In this document: positions 16,331 through 25,477 of the stretch, one piece after another | How positions within the stretch are numbered: position 1 is the first letter of the stretch | Layout of the letters: every line of letters starts with the position of its first letter | Assembly (NCBI RefSeq): GCF_040096015.1 | Contig: NZ_JBBMFO010000001.1 | Span: 62,001-126,000, forward strand | Origin: Peptoniphilus_A hominis | GTDB lineage: Bacteria; Bacillota; Clostridia; Tissierellales; Peptoniphilaceae | Direction: 5' to 3' | DNA: 64,000 bases | Program-made: the position numbers and the translations under genes | The notes under the pieces: generated by a model | Told to the model about the DNA's origin: nothing | What the model saw: only the letters and a program-made list of their open reading frames with translations | Databases searched by the model: none

Positions 16331-16903
16331 ATGGAATTTATTATTTTTATTTGCTTTATGATTTTGCTTTTATATTACAGAGCAAAGAAGAGAACTAGAA
16401 AATATAATCAAGAAAAAATTTACAACAATTTAAACCCACTTTATTTATTTTTTGCTTTATTTTGCCTTTTAATATGGTTGTACTTTGCCATCAAGTTTAT
16501 GGGCTGCCTTTTTGATGTTTTAAGGGCTGGCTATGAAATAAGTTTTTCAAAATTTTTATTTCCACAAATTAGAGCTGTAGTTCTAAAATTTGCAGAAAAT
16601 AACAATGAAAATATTTCTCACGAATTATTAGCGCTACTAATGTCATATGAAAATTTTTTGAAAAGTTGCCTTTTATTAATAGGTAGTTTTATTTTCCTTG
16701 ATTTAATGATCAAGAGAATTGTTATAAAAGATGATGAAATTATTTTTAACAATAGAGTTTATAAAATAAAGGATATTTTGGATTTTAAAAATATTAATAT
16801 TTTTGGTAATCAATATGCTCAAATAAAATTTAAAAAAGATGAAATTTATTTGCCAATTAAGGGCAATGAAAAATTTATTGATTTAATTGATGAAAAAATT
16901 TAG
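16331..16903 (+). CDS. Unknown membrane protein with PH-like C-terminal segment, 190 aa
   Basis: Hydrophobic segments at about 2-17, 35-58 and 110-128 are followed by about 60 residues of short beta strands (IVIKDDEIIFNNRVYKI and onward) reminiscent of the bacterial PH-like domains found at the end of small membrane proteins. That fold assignment is a guess from strand pattern. The start ATG follows AAGAGGCGAAATA. It is co-transcribed with the 129-aa gene upstream; no function can be given. Confidence 0.6.
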   Translation: MEFIIFICFMILLLYYRAKKRTRKYNQEKIYNNLNPLYLFFALFCLLIWLYFAIKFMGCLFDVLRAGYEISFSKFLFPQIRAVVLKFAENNNENISHELLALLMSYENFLKSCLLLIGSFIFLDLMIKRIVIKDDEIIFNNRVYKIKDILDFKNINIFGNQYAQIKFKKDEIYLPIKGNEKFIDLIDEKI

Positions 16904-16926
16904 TAAATTAAAAAAATTATAAAGAC

Positions 16927-16969
16927 AAGAAAGTTCGGTGGAAAATTATTTCACTGGACTTTTTTCTTT
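16927..16969 (+). repeat. 43-bp hairpin repeat, copy 3 (terminator-like)
   Basis: AAGAAAGTTCGGTGGAAAATTATTTCACTGGACTTTTTTCTTT. The stem is kept by G-T pairs despite changes from copies 1 and 2. The open frame of the next gene extends back through it, but it is best read as the terminator of the preceding unit. Confidence 0.85.
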
Positions 16970-16984
16970 GCTCAAATTTATCCT

Positions 16985-16993
16985 TGTGATAAT
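16985..16993 (+). promoter_or_regulatory. Extended -10 promoter for the pepP-uvrC-hprK operon
   Basis: TGT-GATAAT ends 22 bp before the GTG start at 17016, directly downstream of hairpin copy 3. Confidence 0.5.
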
Positions 16994-17015
16994 ATATGAC
17001 TTAGGATGTGATTTT

Positions 17016-18773
17016 GTGATTTTAAATGAAATTAGAAATATAATGAGAGAAAAAAATATAGATTTTTATATTATTCCGTCAAAGGACCCCCATGGCTCTG
17101 AATACCTTCCTGATTTTTACAAGGAAAGGGAATTTGTTACAGGCTTTACTGGTTCACAGGGAACTGCTGTCATTACAAGTGATGAGGCATACCTTTGGAC
17201 AGATGGCAGGTATTTTATCCAAGCTGCAAAAGAAATAAAAGATTTTGGATTTGAACTTCAAAAAGAAGGTCAAGTTGGAGTTTTAAACTACTCTGATTGG
17301 ATTAGTGAGAATATAAAAGAAGGCATGACTCTTGCTTTAAATGCAGAATATTTTTCTCACCAAATTTTTTCATCTTTGGAAGAGAAATTAAAGGAGAAAA
17401 ATGTAAAAATTGTTGATGCTGATTTAATTACTGACCTTTGGAAAAATAGGTACCCTCTACCAAGTGAAGATGCTTTTTTCCTTGATGAAAAGTATGCAGG
17501 AAAGTCTGCAACAGAAAAAGTTTCTGAAATTAGAAAAATTTTAAGGGATAAAAAAGCTGATATGACAATTGTTTCTTCACTTGTGGACATTGCTTGGACT
17601 CTTAATATTCGCGGCATGGACATAAAGGATACGCCAGTTCTAATTTCCTTTATGATTATAGAAGCTGAAAAGGTAATTTTATTTACTGACAGAGAAAAGA
17701 CTAAAAAGATAGAAAGAGAAATTGCAGATTTTGTTGAAGTAAAAGATTACTCAGAATTTTATGATTATCTAAAAAATTATGAAGAAAGAAAAATTTATCT
17801 AGATCCAAACTCAATTAACGAAAAAATTTATAAGGGCATTTGCCAAAAAAATGAAATAATTTTTGGCAATAATATTTCAGAAAATTTAAAGGCAATAAAA
17901 AATGAAACTGAAATAAAAAATCTTGAAGATACTTATATAAGAGACGGGGCAATTTTATTTAAGTTCATCTACTGGTTAAAGGAAAATGCAAAAAATAAAA
18001 TTGGCGAATATGATGCAGCTATGATGCTTGACTCTATGCGTGCAGAAGATCCACTTTACATTTCAAATTCCTTTGATACGATTTCTGCCTATGGAAAAAA
18101 TGCAGCCATGATGCACTATCATGCCAGAGAAGAGGACCAAGCTGTAATTGAACCAAGGGGATTTTACCTTGTGGATTCAGGTGGGCAATACTATTCTGGT
18201 ACCACAGACATCACGAGAACTATTGCCATGGGAGACCTAACAGAGGAAGAAATTCACGACTACACAATGACTTTAAAGAGTCACATAGATTTAATGGACG
18301 CAGTATTTTTAAAGGGAACTTATGATTTAGCCTTAGATGGCATTGCTAGATATGCCTTGTGGCAAGGTAGGATGGACTACAAGTGCGGAACAGGTCACGG
18401 AATTGGCTTTGTCCTTTCAGTTCATGAAGGACCACAGAGAATTTCTCCAAGAGACCCTGCTGTTAGGATGGAGGAAAACATGATCGTCTCCAATGAGCCT
18501 GGTGTCTACAAAGAAAATAAGCATGGCATAAGAATTGAAAACATCATGAGGGTAGTCTTTGACTGCGAAACTCATGACTCAGTATTTAATAAGTTTAAGA
18601 CAATTTCTTTTTGTCCTTTTGAACTCAAGGCAATTGATGTAAATTTACTTACAGATAGGCAGATAGAGGTTTTAAATTCTTATCACAGAGAAGTTTTTGA
18701 TAAGTTAAGTCCATATTTACATGGAGAGGTTTTAGATTATTTAAGAGAAGCGACGAAAGAGGTTAGTAGATAA
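17016..18773 (+). CDS. Aminopeptidase P family Xaa-Pro peptidase (M24)
   Basis: A cytoplasmic metallopeptidase of 585 residues that removes N-terminal residues preceding proline. Two creatinase-like N-terminal domains (about 1-310) precede the pita-bread M24 domain. The dimetal ligands are all present: D387 (VDSGG), D398 (TTDITRT), H461 (GTGHGIG), E494 (NEPG) and E508 (RIEN). The long C-terminal domain ending FCPFELKAID... is typical of the 590-residue type. The open frame runs back to 16938, but those codons lie in hairpin copy 3 and before the promoter. The GTG at 17016 after TTAGGA is therefore chosen. uvrC follows with no gap. Confidence 0.9.
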   Translation: MILNEIRNIMREKNIDFYIIPSKDPHGSEYLPDFYKEREFVTGFTGSQGTAVITSDEAYLWTDGRYFIQAAKEIKDFGFELQKEGQVGVLNYSDWISENIKEGMTLALNAEYFSHQIFSSLEEKLKEKNVKIVDADLITDLWKNRYPLPSEDAFFLDEKYAGKSATEKVSEIRKILRDKKADMTIVSSLVDIAWTLNIRGMDIKDTPVLISFMIIEAEKVILFTDREKTKKIEREIADFVEVKDYSEFYDYLKNYEERKIYLDPNSINEKIYKGICQKNEIIFGNNISENLKAIKNETEIKNLEDTYIRDGAILFKFIYWLKENAKNKIGEYDAAMMLDSMRAEDPLYISNSFDTISAYGKNAAMMHYHAREEDQAVIEPRGFYLVDSGGQYYSGTTDITRTIAMGDLTEEEIHDYTMTLKSHIDLMDAVFLKGTYDLALDGIARYALWQGRMDYKCGTGHGIGFVLSVHEGPQRISPRDPAVRMEENMIVSNEPGVYKENKHGIRIENIMRVVFDCETHDSVFNKFKTISFCPFELKAIDVNLLTDRQIEVLNSYHREVFDKLSPYLHGEVLDYLREATKEVSR

Positions 18774-20636
18774 TTGTTAGATTTAAGAGAAAGGCTTGAC
18801 CAACTTCCAGATAAACCTGGGGTTTACATCATGAAAAATGAATTAGATGAGATAATTTATGTTGGCAAGGCCAAGTCTCTTAGAAAAAGAGTGAGACAAT
18901 ACTTTGGGTCTTATGGAAAATCTTCCAAAAAAGTTGCCAGCATGGTCTCAAAAATTCATGATTTTGAGTATATTATTGTAGAAAATGAAGTGGAGTCCCT
19001 TGTCCTTGAGTCCAATTTAATTAAGGATAATCTTCCAAAATACAATATTCTCTTGCGTGACGACAAGCAGTATCCTTACATCAAGGTAAAGGTCAACGAG
19101 AGATTTCCAAGAGTCATGAAGACAAGAAGGATTTTAAAGGATGGGGCAAAGTATTTTGGACCCTATCCCGATGTCTTTGCAGTAAATGAATCAATCGAAA
19201 GCTTTGAGAGACTTTACCCTCTAAGGACCTGCAATTTGAATTTAGAAAATGTTGAAGAAAAAAATTATAGACCTTGTTTAAATTATTACATTGGAAAATG
19301 CCTTGGACCCTGCATAGGAAATGTAAAGGACCAAGATTATAATGTCATGGTAGAGGAAGTTTTAAGTTTTCTTTCAAGTTCAGACAACAAATTAATAGAT
19401 AAGCTTCATGAAAAGATGATGGATTATTCAAGAAATCTTGACTATGAAAATGCTGCTGATATTCGCGACAGGATTAAAAATTTAGAGTACTTAAAGGAAA
19501 GACAACTTATAAGTGATCCTGAAGCTCGCGATGACAAGGACATAATCGCCATTGCCAAGGGTATAGACGAAGTATTAATTCAAATTTTCTTTTTCAGAAA
19601 TGGAAAAATTATTGGCAGAGAGCATTACATGATAAGGGATTATTACAATGACAGCTACGAGGAAATTTTTTCTTCATTTTTAAAACAATTTTACATTGGA
19701 GCATCTTATATTCCAAAGGAAATTATTATAGAAGAAAAGCCAATGGATATTAAGGTGCTAGAAGATTGGCTAAGTGAAAAGAGAGGCAATAAAGTTACAA
19801 TTACTGTTCCAGTAAAGGGCGACAAAAAAGAATTAGTGAGAATGGTCAAGAGAAATGCCCTTGACATGATTGAAAAGTATGGCGACAAGTATAAAAAGCG
19901 TGCTGAATCAAACAGGTTGGCACTAGAAGAGATAAAAGATTTAATTGGTCTAAGCCGAAGACCAAGGCGAATAGAAGCCTATGACATTTCAAATATTTCA
20001 GGTGTTGAGTCTGTTGGGTCTATGGTTGTATTTGAAGATGGAGATGCAAAAAAGAGCGACTACAGAAAATTTAGGATAAAAAGTGTCATAGGTCCTGATG
20101 ACTATTCAAGTTTAAAGGAAGTAATTGAAAGAAGATTTAGAAGAGGGGTAGAAGAAAAGAAAGAGGACAAAAATTCTTCCTTTTCAAATTTTCCAGACCT
20201 AATAATGATGGATGGTGGCAAGGGTCAAGTAAATGCAGCCAAGGAAATTCTCGATAAATTAAAATTGAATATTGAAATTTGCGGACTTGTCAAAGATGAC
20301 TTTCACAGAACTCGTGGCATTATTTATAACAATGAGGAATTTAATGTTGATTTAAATTCCAGAGCCTATAAAATGATTTACAAGATCCAAGAAGAAGCTC
20401 ACAGGTTTGCAATAAATTATCACAGAAATCTCAGGTCCAAGACAATGTTTAAGTCAGAGCTTGACGATATAAAATTAATAGGACCAAAGCGAAAGGAAAA
20501 TTTGTTGAAACACTTTAAATCCATTGACAAAATAAAAAAAGCAAGCATCCAGGAGCTTATGGAAGTTGAGTCAATGAACGAAAAAAGCGCAGAATCACTT
20601 TATGAACATTTTAGGAGAGCAAAAAATGGGAGTTAA
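18774..20636 (+). CDS. uvrC: Excinuclease ABC subunit C
   Basis: UvrC (620 residues) makes the 3' and 5' incisions in nucleotide excision repair. In order: GIY-YIG nuclease domain (about 12-95, PGVYIM ... IIYVGKAKSLRKRV), a cysteine cluster around 155-180, the UvrB-binding UVR motif (about 205-240), the RNase H-like nuclease half (from about 395, AYDISNISG) and C-terminal helix-hairpin-helix repeats. The TTG start lies directly after the pepP stop, with AGAGG upstream. It overlaps hprK by 11 bp. Confidence 0.95.
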   Translation: MLDLRERLDQLPDKPGVYIMKNELDEIIYVGKAKSLRKRVRQYFGSYGKSSKKVASMVSKIHDFEYIIVENEVESLVLESNLIKDNLPKYNILLRDDKQYPYIKVKVNERFPRVMKTRRILKDGAKYFGPYPDVFAVNESIESFERLYPLRTCNLNLENVEEKNYRPCLNYYIGKCLGPCIGNVKDQDYNVMVEEVLSFLSSSDNKLIDKLHEKMMDYSRNLDYENAADIRDRIKNLEYLKERQLISDPEARDDKDIIAIAKGIDEVLIQIFFFRNGKIIGREHYMIRDYYNDSYEEIFSSFLKQFYIGASYIPKEIIIEEKPMDIKVLEDWLSEKRGNKVTITVPVKGDKKELVRMVKRNALDMIEKYGDKYKKRAESNRLALEEIKDLIGLSRRPRRIEAYDISNISGVESVGSMVVFEDGDAKKSDYRKFRIKSVIGPDDYSSLKEVIERRFRRGVEEKKEDKNSSFSNFPDLIMMDGGKGQVNAAKEILDKLKLNIEICGLVKDDFHRTRGIIYNNEEFNVDLNSRAYKMIYKIQEEAHRFAINYHRNLRSKTMFKSELDDIKLIGPKRKENLLKHFKSIDKIKKASIQELMEVESMNEKSAESLYEHFRRAKNGS

Positions 20637-21537
20637 ATTAAAATATATAGTTGAGGAACTAAATTTTGAAATTATTCACAAATCAACTGATTACGATGAA
20701 ATTGAAATTAAAAATAGCGACATAAATAGGCCAGGCCTTCAACTTTGTGGCTACTATTCAAAATTTGTAAAGGATAGAATACAGCTTATTGGCACACAGG
20801 AGTGGCATTATATAAATTCATTGAATGATGAGGAAAAATTTTCTACTTTGGAAAAATTATTTAAGTACAACATACCAGTAGTTGTATTTTCTAGAAATAA
20901 TATGATCTTTACTCAGGCAAAATTTTTGGCTGAAAAATACAATGTCACAATAATAAGAAGTCATGACACAACTTCAAAAATATTTAGCAAAATAATTTCT
21001 TTAGTTGATGAGGCATTGGCTCCAACTACAAGAATGCATGGAGTTTTACTCGATATATCTGGCATTGGTGTTTTAATAACAGGCAGAAGCGGAATAGGAA
21101 AGAGTGAAACTGCCCTTGATTTAATTTCCAATGGCGCAAGGCTCATCTCTGACGATTCTGTAATTATAAAAAATATTGACAAAAAATTAATAGGAAAGTC
21201 TCCTGATATTACAAAATATTTTATGGAAATTAGGGGAGTAGGGATAATTGACATTCAAAAAATGTTTGGCATAGGCTTTGTTATGGAGGAAAAGGCAATT
21301 GAAGTTGTAGTAAACTTAGAAGATTGGGATGAGTCAAAGGAATACGAGAGACTTGGACTTGACAATAATTATGAAAACATTTTGGGAATAGATGTTGTTA
21401 AGTTTGACATTCCAGTAAAACCAGGCAGGCACACTGCACTTATTATTGAAGTTGCTACAAAAAATTATAAGCAAAAGGAATTAGGCTACAATCCAGCTAC
21501 TGCTCTTAATGAGAGAATGTTAAAAAAATTAAAATAA
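20626..21537 (+). CDS. hprK: HPr kinase/phosphorylase
   Basis: HprK (303 residues) phosphorylates and dephosphorylates Ser46 of HPr, the central switch of carbon catabolite control in Firmicutes. Conserved features are H138 (RMHGVLLD), the Walker A GRSGIGKSE (153-161), the ISDDSV segment near 175 and the IRGVGIIDIQKMFG signature near 197. The ATG at 20626 is preferred over the open-frame start at 20602 because AGGAG lies at proper spacing. It is the last gene of pepP-uvrC-hprK. The usual clostridial neighbours murB, rapZ and whiA are not here. Confidence 0.95.
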   Translation: MGVKLKYIVEELNFEIIHKSTDYDEIEIKNSDINRPGLQLCGYYSKFVKDRIQLIGTQEWHYINSLNDEEKFSTLEKLFKYNIPVVVFSRNNMIFTQAKFLAEKYNVTIIRSHDTTSKIFSKIISLVDEALAPTTRMHGVLLDISGIGVLITGRSGIGKSETALDLISNGARLISDDSVIIKNIDKKLIGKSPDITKYFMEIRGVGIIDIQKMFGIGFVMEEKAIEVVVNLEDWDESKEYERLGLDNNYENILGIDVVKFDIPVKPGRHTALIIEVATKNYKQKELGYNPATALNERMLKKLK

Positions 21538-21543
21538 AATCTG

Positions 21544-21569
21544 AAGAGCACAAGTAGGTGCTCTTTTAT
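21544..21569 (+). terminator. Intrinsic terminator after hprK
   Basis: AGAGCAC/GTGCTCT 7-bp stem with T run; it ends the pepP-uvrC-hprK unit. Confidence 0.8.
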
Positions 21570-21620
21570 TTATATTTATAAATGATTAACAAAAATTTTA
21601 CAAAAAAAATATAATTCCAC

Positions 21621-21642
21621 ATTATGAAACATCTTTCATAAT
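21621..21642. promoter_or_regulatory. Perfect 9-bp inverted repeat upstream of the PFOR promoter
   Basis: ATTATGAAA-CATC-TTTCATAAT, two exact 9-bp arms with a 4-bp spacer, centred about 53 bp before the -35 box. The symmetry suits a dimeric regulator, perhaps redox-responsive. It resembles a Rex-type TGTGAAA site only in part, and its half-site spacing differs. Confidence 0.5.
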
Positions 21643-21684
21643 TCGCCATTTTCAAATATTTAAAGTCATTTATTAACAATATTA

Positions 21685-21713
21685 TTGAAATTTTTTAAAT
21701 TAAGTTCTATAAT
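21685..21713 (+). promoter_or_regulatory. Strong promoter for the PFOR gene
   Basis: TTGAAA (21685-21690), 17-bp spacer, TATAAT (21708-21713), followed by a leader of about 35 nt with TAGGAGGA. Confidence 0.85.
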
Positions 21714-21755
21714 ATAAACAGTATGGTTAGTTTATATTATTAATAGGAGGAAAAT

Positions 21756-24700
21756 ATGGCTAAAACATTTAAAACAATGGATGGTAATGAAGCAGCCGCT
21801 CATGTCGCTTATGCGTTCTCTGATGTTGCTTGTATTTACCCAATAACTCCATCATCTCCAATGGCTGAGCACATTGATGCTTGGGCTTCTCACGGAAGAA
21901 AAAACATTTTCGGACAAGAAGTATTGGTTAAGGAGTTACAATCAGAAGGAGGAGCTGCTGGAGCTGTTCACGGTGCACTACAAGCTGGTTCACTTACATC
22001 AACTTATACAGCATCTCAAGGTTTATTACTTATGCTACCTAACATGTATAAGATAGCAGGAGAATTACTTCCAGGAGTATTCCATGTTGCAGCTAGAGCA
22101 CTAGCTTCTCACGCACTATCAATCTTTGGTGATCACCAAGACGTTATGGCAGCTAGAGCTTCAGGATTTGCACTTCTTGCATCTGGATCTGTTCAAGAAG
22201 CAATGGACTTAGCTGGTGTAGCTCACTTATCTGCAATTAAAGGTAGAGTTCCTTTTGTTCACTTCTTTGATGGATTTAGAACATCTCACGAAGTTCAAAA
22301 AATTGAAGTACTTAATTACGACGACCTAGCAAAACTTGTTGATCATGATGCAATTAAAGCCTTTAAAGAAAGAGCTTTAAATCCAAATGGACCACAAGTT
22401 AGAGGTACTGCTCAAAACCCTGATATTTACTTCCAAGAAATTGAAGCTTCAAATAAATACTACACAGATATCGTTGGTATTACTGAAGATTACATGAAAG
22501 AAATTTCTAAATTAACTGGAAGAGAATACAACTTATTTAATTATTATGGAGCTAAAGATGCAACTGATATTATTGTAGCTATGGGATCTGTAACAGAAAC
22601 AATCGAAGAAGTTGTAGATTATCTAAATGCTAAGGGAGAAAAGACAGGACTTGTTAAAGTTCACCTATACAGACCTTTCTCTATTAAGCACTTAATGGAC
22701 GCAATTCCTGAAACTGTAGAAAGAATTGCAGTTCTTGATAGAACTAAGGAAAAGGGAGCAGTAGGACAACCTCTTTACTTAGATGTAAGAGATGCCTTCT
22801 ACGAATCAGACAAAAAACCACTTATAGTTGGTGGTATTTATGGACTAGGATCTAAAGACACTAACCCAACAGACATTCTTTCTGTATATGACAACCTTAA
22901 AGAAGCTGAACCTAAAAATGACTTCACAATTGGTATTGTTGATGATGTAACTCACAAATCACTTCCAATTAAAGAAGAAATCACAACAGAACCTGAAGGA
23001 ACAATTAGATGTAAATTCTGGGGATTCGGATCTGACGGTACAGTTGGTGCAAATAAATCAGCAATTAAGATTATTGGTGATAACACTGACATGTATGCTC
23101 AAGGATACTTTGACTATGACTCCAAAAAATCTGGTGGAGTTACAATGTCTCACTTGAGATTTGGAAAAAACAGAATCACTTCAACTTACCTATTAACTGA
23201 AACTGATTTTATTTCTTGTTCAAAACAATCCTATGTATATTCTTATGACCTATTGAGAGGACTTAAAAAGGGTGGAAAGTTCTTACTAAATACTATTTGG
23301 AATGAAGAAGAACTTGAAGAACATCTTCCAGGTTATATGAAGAAATATATTGCAGACAATGAAATTGAATTCTACACAATTAACGCTACAAAAATAGCTG
23401 CTGAAGTTGGACTTGGCGGAAGAACTAACATGGTAATGCAAGCTGCATTCTTTAACCTATCTCAAGTACTTCCAATTGACGAAGCTGTTAAACTTCTAAA
23501 AGAAGCAATTGTTAAAGATTACGGCGCTAAGGGCGACGATATTGTAAAGATGAATTACGCAGCTGTAGATCAAGGAATTGGCGCACTTAAAAAAGTAGAA
23601 GTAAAAGATTCTTGGAAAAATGCTGATACTACTAAGGACTTCAAGATCAGTGGAGCACCTGACTTTATCAACAACATTCTTATCCCAATGAATAGACAAG
23701 AAGGTAACGACCTTCCAGTTTCTACTTTTGTTGATATGCCTGATGGAACATTCCCATCTGGAACAAGCCGTTACGAAAAGAGAGGTATAGCTGTAAATGT
23801 TCCTCACTGGAAGATTGAAAACTGTATCCAATGTAACCAATGTTCACTAGTATGTCCTCACGCTGTTATTAGACCTTTCTTAGTTGACAAAGACGAAAAG
23901 GCTAATGCACCTGAAGGATTCGAAACTAAAAAAGCTAATGGCAAGGGACTTGAAGATTATGAATATAGAATTCAAATTTCACCACTAGATTGTACTGGTT
24001 GTGGAAACTGTGCTCAAGTATGTCCTGCTAAACAAAAAGCTCTTGTAATGTCACCATTTGAAAATGAAATTGATGTACAAGCTGCTAACTGGGAATATGC
24101 TTCTGAACACATTAAATCTAAAGAAGAAAATATTGAACCAAACAACTTCAAGAACTCTCAATTCCAAACTCCATATCTTGAATTCTCTGGAGCTTGTGCA
24201 GGTTGTGGAGAAACTCCATATGTAAAACTTGTTACACAATTATTTGGAGATAGAATGAGTATTGCTAACGCAACTGGTTGTTCATCAATTTGGGGCGGTT
24301 CTGCACCATCTATGCCATATTGCACTGATGACTGTGGCAATGGACCATCATGGGCTAACTCACTATTCGAAGATAATGCTGAATACGGTTATGGTATGGC
24401 AGTATCTCAAGAACAAACTCGAAATAGAATTGAAAATCTAATGAAGGAATTTATTGAACTTAATGTAGATAAGGATGCTAATGAAGCATTTAAGGCTTGG
24501 ATTGAAGGTAAAGAAGATTACAAGACATCTAAGGCTGCAAGCGCAAAAGTTCTTAAAGTTCTTGACAAAAAATTCGGCAACGAAAAAGCAGATGAAATTA
24601 TTGATACTCTAAAGGGTCTTGAAAGATTCTTAATCAAGAAGAGTCAATGGATCATCGGTGGAGACGGTTGGGCATACGACATCGGATACGGTGGACTTGA

Positions 24701-25289
24701 CCATGTTCTTGCATCTGGTGAAAACATTAATGTTCTTGTTCTTGATACTGAAGTATATTCTAATACAGGTGGTCAAGCTTCTAAGTCAACACCAACAGCA
24801 GCAATTGCACAATTCGCAGCAGCTGGTAAGTTAACTAAGAAGAAAGACTTAGGTCTAATGGCTACAACTTATGGTTATGTATATGTTGCACAAATTGCTC
24901 TAGGTGCTGACAAGAATCAAGCATTTAAGGCTATCAAAGAAGCAGAAGCTTACGATGGACCTTCACTAGTAATTGCTTACGCACCATGTATCAACCACGG
25001 CATTAGAGTAGGTATGGGCTTCTCAGTTGAAGAAGAAAAGAAAGCTGTAGAAACTGGCTACTGGCACCTATACAGATTCAACCCTGAACTTAAGGCTGAA
25101 GGAAAGAATCCATTCATCTTAGATTCTAAAGAACCTACAAAACCTTTCAGAGACTTCCTAGATGGAGAAGTTAGATACACTTCACTTAAGAAGTTATTCC
25201 CTGAAAGAGCTGAAAAACTTTACGAAGTTGCAGAAGAAAATGCTAAGGAAAGATATGCAAGCTATGTAAGTCTTTCTGAAGAAGAATAA
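21756..25289 (+). CDS. nifJ: Pyruvate:ferredoxin (flavodoxin) oxidoreductase
   Basis: A single-chain PFOR of 1177 residues that converts pyruvate and CoA to acetyl-CoA and CO2 and reduces ferredoxin, the core energy reaction of fermenting anaerobes. The N-terminal pyrimidine-binding domain begins around YPITPSSPMAEH. It is followed by domains II and III, a gamma-type segment, and a two-cluster ferredoxin insert with cysteines at 690/693/696/700 and 746/749/752/756. The TPP domain has C814 and C817 of a third cluster and the GDGWAYDIGYGG loop. All domains are intact. Codon use is cleaner than in neighbours (many GCT, GGA, AAC), as expected for a highly expressed gene, and it has a strong private promoter and terminator. 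Confidence 0.97.
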   Translation: MAKTFKTMDGNEAAAHVAYAFSDVACIYPITPSSPMAEHIDAWASHGRKNIFGQEVLVKELQSEGGAAGAVHGALQAGSLTSTYTASQGLLLMLPNMYKIAGELLPGVFHVAARALASHALSIFGDHQDVMAARASGFALLASGSVQEAMDLAGVAHLSAIKGRVPFVHFFDGFRTSHEVQKIEVLNYDDLAKLVDHDAIKAFKERALNPNGPQVRGTAQNPDIYFQEIEASNKYYTDIVGITEDYMKEISKLTGREYNLFNYYGAKDATDIIVAMGSVTETIEEVVDYLNAKGEKTGLVKVHLYRPFSIKHLMDAIPETVERIAVLDRTKEKGAVGQPLYLDVRDAFYESDKKPLIVGGIYGLGSKDTNPTDILSVYDNLKEAEPKNDFTIGIVDDVTHKSLPIKEEITTEPEGTIRCKFWGFGSDGTVGANKSAIKIIGDNTDMYAQGYFDYDSKKSGGVTMSHLRFGKNRITSTYLLTETDFISCSKQSYVYSYDLLRGLKKGGKFLLNTIWNEEELEEHLPGYMKKYIADNEIEFYTINATKIAAEVGLGGRTNMVMQAAFFNLSQVLPIDEAVKLLKEAIVKDYGAKGDDIVKMNYAAVDQGIGALKKVEVKDSWKNADTTKDFKISGAPDFINNILIPMNRQEGNDLPVSTFVDMPDGTFPSGTSRYEKRGIAVNVPHWKIENCIQCNQCSLVCPHAVIRPFLVDKDEKANAPEGFETKKANGKGLEDYEYRIQISPLDCTGCGNCAQVCPAKQKALVMSPFENEIDVQAANWEYASEHIKSKEENIEPNNFKNSQFQTPYLEFSGACAGCGETPYVKLVTQLFGDRMSIANATGCSSIWGGSAPSMPYCTDDCGNGPSWANSLFEDNAEYGYGMAVSQEQTRNRIENLMKEFIELNVDKDANEAFKAWIEGKEDYKTSKAASAKVLKVLDKKFGNEKADEIIDTLKGLERFLIKKSQWIIGGDGWAYDIGYGGLDHVLASGENINVLVLDTEVYSNTGGQASKSTPTAAIAQFAAAGKLTKKKDLGLMATTYGYVYVAQIALGADKNQAFKAIKEAEAYDGPSLVIAYAPCINHGIRVGMGFSVEEEKKAVETGYWHLYRFNPELKAEGKNPFILDSKEPTKPFRDFLDGEVRYTSLKKLFPERAEKLYEVAEENAKERYASYVSLSEEE

Positions 25290-25330
25290 GATAACTAATT
25301 TAACTCAATATAAATTTTATAATTATTTGG

Positions 25331-25361
25331 ACTCGCTCAAGGAAACTTGGGCGAGTTTTTG
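25331..25361 (+). terminator. Strong intrinsic terminator after PFOR
   Basis: ACTCGCTCAAG/CTTGGGCGAGT 11-bp stem (one T-G pair), GAAA tetraloop, five T. Confidence 0.92.
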
Positions 25362-25443
25362 TGTAAATTTTATTTTATTTATGTTAAACTTTTTATAAGT
25401 TGATATTAGACTTACGCCTTAATTATTGATTTTTTTAATCTTT

Positions 25444-25452
25444 TGATATAAT
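25444..25452 (+). promoter_or_regulatory. Extended -10 promoter for plsX
   Basis: TGA-TATAAT located 26 bp before plsX; a weak TATTGA lies at the -35 position. Confidence 0.6.
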
Positions 25453-25477
25453 ATTAAAATTATTACTGGAGGTCAAA

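Noticed and set aside
16938..17015. N-terminal extension of the aminopeptidase P open frame
   Set aside because: The 26 codons lie in hairpin repeat copy 3 and across the extended -10 promoter; they show no family similarity, and a GTG with an SD follows at 17016.
23496..23840. Minus-strand open frame inside the PFOR gene
   Set aside because: It overlaps the ferredoxin-like insert of an intact enzyme and has no own signals.
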